From Hofstenia miamia (lineage: Eukaryota > Xenacoelomorpha > Acoela > Hofsteniidae), in assembly GCA_900660155.1 (NCBI GenBank), contig CABFPE010000098.1, forward strand, positions 1,000,858-1,064,857: a stretch of DNA of 64,000 bases, given 5' to 3'. Each line of letters starts with the position of its first letter. Position 1 is the first letter of the stretch. Position numbers and translations under genes: made by a program. Under the pieces are notes generated by a model. The model did not search any database and was not told the origin of the DNA. It saw only the letters and a list, made by a program, of their open reading frames with translations. Below, in pieces: positions 58,900 to 64,000 of the stretch.

Positions 58900-60165
58900 G
58901 TGTGTTTTTTAGTGTGGGGTGTTTGTAGATAGGGGTTTCATATTGGGTTGGGTGTTTTTTTATTATTAACCATTTGTAAATAGAAAAACTTCAAAAGTGA
59001 TCATGTTCCAATGCCATGAGTCTCGAAAACGTTTTCGGTTTTTGGAAAAGAACTTGGTTATTTTTGATTTCACCATCCTTTGGATTTTCTTCATATTAAT
59101 CAGTTTGTTAATTTCTAAAAGCATGACCATAACTTCAAAAAATGAACCAAAAGATCGATTTGATTTGTCTTGATCATAATCCATGTAAGATGTACCATTC
59201 AATATCTAGTTTCTATATTACACAATTCACAGCTTTTGTTTTGGATTATATCATGTCAATGGCTTCATAACAACTACCAGCTGACCAATCAGCGTTGATA
59301 TGACAACGTAAGTATTGAGCAAATTACAAATGAAATATTAGCTGTGAATCACGCAGTTCTCATTGGCTAATCATTTATATGCTTAGCTAGTAGTATTGGT
59401 AATAGCATCAAATATCTCCGTTTTTTTACAATTAGCTTAACAATTTTTGCTTACTGCTAATAAATGTATTGTTAATAATCTCCAGAGCTTGTTGTTAGCA
59501 AAATATTCTTAGTCTAATCATCTAACAAAATTTAAGTTAAGATATGAACTGAAGGAAGCTACACACGAGGTCTGTCACTAGGATAACAGACTGGGTTTGT
59601 ACTATTTGGAAAACGTAAAAAGGCACGATCTGAAATAAAGGCTCATATCAAAAGAAACCAAACAACCTTGCAAAATTCATTTGCACATGTGTTAGTCATT
59701 ACACAGTTGAGCTCCCAAACGTATGAATTCTATTTGTCCGATGTCATTCAAAATAGAAGAACAAGTAGCATTTCCTTTGTCTTTGACTGTTTTCTGTTTC
59801 GGTGATCAATGCTTCTTACATTGAAATCTTTGTGCTTTGACTCCCAGATTGTACTTATAAGCCCGTGTCTTTTTATCTGTTGTAATGGCAGGCAAGTCGG
59901 AAACTGCTTCCAGTCTTTTATTGTTGTTTTGTCGCATCTGCTTATATGCTTTACCATCTTTTCACAAATATTAGTGATAACAAAATTTTGCGTGATGATT
60001 TTTCACATTGTGATTGCCAGTTCATCTGTAATAATTCTTACTGTGATTCTATGATCGTTAACTACAAATCGCTTGAAGCATTTTTCAGTCTCTATTTATT
60101 GCCTGCAAGTTTTGAGTTTGCAATAATGTTGAAACCTCTTGACTGAAGTGTGGCTACAAATTTAG
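58900..60165. other. Interval without supported genes
   Basis: Minus frames 58966-59202 and 59748-59957 are lysine/arginine-rich but match nothing I know and lack splice or signal context. Confidence 0.35.
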
Positions 60166-60171
60166 AACTAT

Positions 60172-60765
60172 TACTGTAGAATGGGGGAACTTTAATAATG
60201 TATTTACAAAACCTTTTTAGATTTTTGCTGATTGACTTAAATTCTAAACTTTTAAAAAATGCTAAATTCATAGCTTTTTTAAAATTTAAATATTACAACA
60301 ATAATGCTTATGTACTCATTAGAGCAGTTGAAGTGGGGTAACTTTAAACAATAATTTTATCCGAACGTGCTCATTTAAATCCATTGTTTTTTTGCTGTGG
60401 GTCATGGTCTCATGTTCCTAGATAAACATTTGCACGATTGATGTTATTGGATTTTTTATGACAGGAATGTTTCATTTGAAAAAATTTGAAACCCAATCGC
60501 TTCTTTGCAAATTGTTTCGAAACCTGGCTCCTCATGACTTTTTCTTTTCATCTTTTGTGACGGACTTCCAGTTTATTTAAGGGAAATCCTCAGTTCAAAA
60601 TTTATGAAGTGACACACTCTTCTACTTCCAAAAAAAACTTGCAACCTTTTAGTGCGTGTTAATTGAGAATGAAGTGACAAAAGCTAGTCATGTGCATGGC
60701 TATTTGGGATTAATATTTTTAAAAGTTACCTCACATACTTAAGTTCCGCCGTTCTACAGTATAAT
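60172..60765. mobile_element. Decayed mariner-like element
   Basis: ACTGTAGAATGGGGGAACTT at 60172 is inverted at about 60740-60765, where the minus strand reads ACTGTAGAACGGCGGAACTT. TA lies outside both ends. Within, at about 60500-60570, the frame 'FRNLAPHDFFFSS' recalls the LAPxDF block around the third catalytic Asp of mariner transposases. No other part of the transposase is readable. Confidence 0.5.
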
Positions 60766-61159
60766 ATATATATGCATGTACCTCCTTCTACGTAAAGGCA
60801 AACTTCCAAAATGTGTATAGAAAGGAATCGGGAGCTGATTCATTTAGACTCGACATCTTTTTCTTCATCAATATTGAATAGATCTTATCCATAAAATGCT
60901 CGTTGAGCACAATAGTCGAAAGAATTTACATGGAAAACCAATGTTATGCAGATAAGGAGGTATATGTGTGTCTACATACCTATATATATGTAGCTGGTCA
61001 AAATCTAATGCCTATTTGTCTTTAAAACAGTTTTTCTAATATCATTTAGCAATATTTTAACTTTCAACTTAGTCATTATTGTATTCAAATTACTTTCGCC
61101 ATCACATTACCCATGGTTGAAAACTATTCTGCGAAAGTCAGCATATCTGAGTGATCTAC

Positions 61160-61445
61160 TTACTTCATGGTGATCGTGAAATTGTTGTCCACGAATAAGT
61201 AAATGAAAATCAGAGGTAGTGGAATTGGGCTGTAAAGTGAATGTGAAACCACAAACCAACCCATTCGAGACATTGCTGTCGTATGTAACGATGTGTGAGG
61301 TCCGTAATTATGCAACAGAAATATGTGCACATTTTCTGCGGGTCTCATTCTTCCAATGGCCTCTCTTAGTTTCTTCACATTAGAAATGTATTTTTCTCTG
61401 TTCTCTACAAAATCCAATAGCACAACAACTTTGCGATCTCAAAGA
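61160..61445 (-). pseudogene. Mariner transposase fragment
   Basis: On the minus strand 'LLDFVENREKYISNVKKLRE' is followed by 'RMRPAENVHIFLLHNYGPHT' and 'MGWFVVSHSLYSPIPLP'. These correspond to the mariner blocks 'RP..vl.lHDNARPH', 'lgW.vl.HPpYSPDLAP'. Both catalytic-Asp positions are lost (HDN to HN, PDLAP to PIPLP). This is a dead fragment of about 90 residues. Confidence 0.7.
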
Positions 61446-61449
61446 CCTG

Positions 61450-62950
61450 TCAAAGATGCCTTCTTTTTTATCTTTGAATGGTGAATTTCTACAGACGAAG
61501 GAATCAGGATGGCCTCACCGCATTGGCTATTGGTTTAGTTCAGGGATCCTTAGAGAATACCCCTCGATGTCGTGTGAATGAAGAAGTTGATGGTTGACCA
61601 CTTCTCAGCTTGTCAAAGCTAAAGTTTTCATCTGAGGTTTTCTAACCAAAGGCGGGCATTGCTATTTCAATAACGGTTTCACTGTAAACGCTACTATGGG
61701 TATATCGTAACGGCTGAGTAACCTTTTTTAGTTAACCTAAATCATACCTTACATCTGGTGTCATCTCTTACGCTGGTATTGACTAAAAAACATGATTTTA
61801 ATGCCACAGTGAGTAGTCTCTCAAACCCACTCAAGGAAACGAGATTTTACAGATGATGAGATTCAACCCGATGTTTAATGTTATATGCTTTCGAAGGATA
61901 GTAGCCTTTTCATTTTGATTCTTATTAATGACCCTTTGACAAACGGGCATTGCTTTTCGATCAGCTCTCATATGTATATATGTGTGTGTGCGTGTGTGTG
62001 TAGTGCTGTAAGTGCACTTGAAACTAAATGCTAGCCATTCATTGACAATTCAGCAAGAATTGAATCATCTTGTTCGCAGCTAACTTTTGTTAAACCATGT
62101 GAACGAAAAGTTTTGTTCGCAAAAGTCTGAACTACCTTGAAATGATTCTGAAAACACTGCTAAACAAAATTTTCCAGCCATTTCTCAAGAACTAGCTTTT
62201 GGAAAAAAGAGGCAAGCTTCAAACAAATCTTGTTCAAAATGGAGTTTTGAAATTTGATTGTTGGATATCGGTTTATACATTTTTTTCTGTTTTGTTTTTA
62301 GTATAGATTTAGAGCACCACAAAAATGAGACAATGTGATTAGACCAATATTAAAGCACTATTGTTTTTAAAAATTTAAATTTTTGTGCATCCAAATTTAA
62401 CATTAATATTTTTCTACACTTGGCCATTTTTAAAAAAAAATCAATTTATTGTTGAATACTATGCTAACAGTGTCACATTGTCTTAAGTGTAAATTAACTT
62501 TTGTCCAATTACACTGATTATCACTATGTAGGGCATTTAAGATTAATTTAGTATTTATAGTTTTGTAGTTTATATTTGTAAATAAAAATATTTTTATAAA
62601 TAAAGAATTAGTGTAATTATTAATAAAACTTCATATTTATTGTTTTTTCTATCTTTTAATTAATACAAGAATACCGAGCCTTTTCTTGCTCAGACTTTAA
62701 AAATTCAATATTATTTCCAATGAAACCTTCTAAAATTAACTAGTTAATTAACTGATATCTTCGCAGAACATGCAGTTTGTCTATAAATTTAGCAGGAAGC
62801 CTTTTACAGTGTTTTGTGTTTTTTATAATTCAGCAGTGTTACTGACTTTTTTGTAGTAAATTGATACTAGAGAGAATATTTGAATATAAAATTATTAATG
62901 TGTTAAATTACTATTCTAAGCTTACTTCGATTAATTTCCATTCAACTAAA
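61450..62950. other. Interval with (TG)n microsatellite, no genes
   Basis: A TG repeat lies at 61981-62002. The rest is AT-rich with no recognisable frame. Confidence 0.45.
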
Positions 62951-62957
62951 TTTAAAA

Positions 62958-63715
62958 TGTCTTCTACCTTACTGAACAAGAATCCTGTATCTAACTCTGA
63001 ACGTTTTATTTAATTTCTTCTAATCTATTGTTTTCTCCTAAAATTTTTTTGTAAACGTCTAGATTCTTATCGCCCTATTTTCATTTGTTTGCATCTTTTC
63101 CTTGTTTTTGAAACAATCGCCCTTAACGTCCTCTTTCCTGCTATCAGATCATTGATTTCAAATTCTCAATAGCGGTATATACTTATACCGAACAGATCTA
63201 CTTTTCGTCTCTTCTCGAATTTGCATGTTTCCATTTTGATAATTTAATCTACTTTGAATTCTCAAAGGTTTCTGACTTATTTGTAGACTGTTTACCTCGA
63301 TTTTGATTCCCCCTCCACATCTTTCATCTTCAGTTATATTACTAGTTGTAGCCAATATCATTTCCGAGGTATATTTTGAGACCTCCGCTGTTCTCTTTTT
63401 TTAAAGATGGCCTTTTGTTCTTCCAAACATCATTTTAAATATTCCAAATTCCAATTACGTCAGATTTTGGAATCTAAAGGTGTAGTGATTTCTAGTTTTC
63501 TTTCATATTTGCACATGTCTATTGCAAAAAAAAGTTTTCAAATACCTAAGTATTCTATTTCTTCCTGTTCGAATTCTTAGATCAAGATTGCCTTATTTAA
63601 ATCTTGTTGTCATCGTTTTCGTATCAATGTTTATCATTAGATCATTCTTCTCTTAAACTTCAAGAGTATTACATCGTACTCTAGGAATTTTCATATTTTT
63701 CTATCGCTTTTTCAC
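62958..63715 (-). other. Coding-like but unidentified minus-strand tract
   Basis: The plus strand is pyrimidine-rich, so the minus strand reads as lysine/arginine/isoleucine-rich text with stops. The longest frame is 63158-63361 ('MILATTSNITEDERCGGGIK' onward). The strand asymmetry resembles a decayed retroelement ORF, but no motif is identifiable. Confidence 0.25.
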
Positions 63716-64000
63716 ATTAATATGCCATCTATGCATGCTAAGCAGTGGTGCAGATAAGAGGGTGGTTCCCGAGTATCGGGAAACCCAGCGCTTTCGGAAA
63801 GCCTTTTCAACTATACTTTGGATAGTGCACAAATAATTATAATCGCGAATCTTGTTGGTGTAATTAATTATTATATCCGCCATTAAAGCAAATTTCAACG
63901 TGGTTATATCATAGCAGAGATGTGAGTAATATGTTTAAATATAAATACATGTGTTTAAACATATTTTACAATTAAAAACATTGTGGTGATATGAATTATG

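Noticed and set aside
63736-63785. CAGTGGTGCAGATAAGAGG text resembling a transposon end
   Set aside because: No partner end lies before the window edge.
1-64000. CRISPR arrays, tRNA or rRNA genes, bacterial operons
   Set aside because: No regularly spaced identical repeats, no cloverleaf with A/B boxes that I could identify, and no prokaryotic gene organisation.

Overview
This is an AT-rich animal genome window, not a bacterial one. The evidence is spliced genes with GT-AG introns (some only 42-43 bp), TATA-box promoters with very short 5' leaders, AATAAA signals, and a dense load of eukaryotic transposable elements (hAT, Tc1/mariner, Harbinger, Penelope-like, CR1/L2-like LINEs, an LTR element). 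The mix suits an invertebrate, perhaps an arthropod, but I cannot name a species. Four isolated single Ns, three N runs (11915-12068, 26905-26983, 43868-44561) and a Tn5/Nextera mosaic-end sequence at 16104 show a short-read draft assembly with local errors.

Layout. 1-6400: an internally deleted hAT element with terminal repeats and target duplication, a candidate 2-kb element with related ends, a TTAA-flanked MITE carrying a cysteine-rich mini-ORF, and diverged direct repeats. 6400-9880 has no recognisable gene. 9890-15670: a relic resembling a virus-like element protein, a small cysteine-knot peptide gene, and an LTR preceded by about 2.9 kb of decayed coding sequence I cannot identify. 16740-17900: degenerate tandem repeats. 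19660-20740: a LINE 5' remnant with an SGNH-hydrolase-like ORF1.

20748-29832 is the most unusual region. It is an imperfect inverted duplication with an axis near 25.0-25.3 kb, arms of about 3-4 kb, later insertions in each arm, and in each core a short coiled-coil gene with its own TATA box and an AATAAA a few bases past the stop. A third, decayed copy of the gene lies in the spacer. The core arms differ by only a few percent, while the outer arms are much more diverged.

30-38 kb is mostly gene-poor with LINE and transposon relics. 38537-40876 (minus) is the best host gene: a four-exon secreted protein of about 672 residues with 14 LDL-receptor class A repeats. 41.3-45.3 kb is a Penelope-like element split by a LINE and a TA-flanked DNA element. 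46348-47323 is an atlastin/GBP-like GTPase with one homopolymer frameshift. 50-55 kb holds hAT MITEs, a Harbinger pair, a gag relic broken by nested insertions, and a hAT transposase relic. 55.7-58.6 kb (minus) is a long LINE whose ORF starts with a 2A-type ribosome-skipping motif. Beyond 60 kb are two decayed mariner-like elements.

Only the LDLa gene, the GTPase, the coiled-coil pair and the cysteine-knot peptide look like candidate host genes. Almost everything else I can name is mobile-element sequence in various stages of decay.
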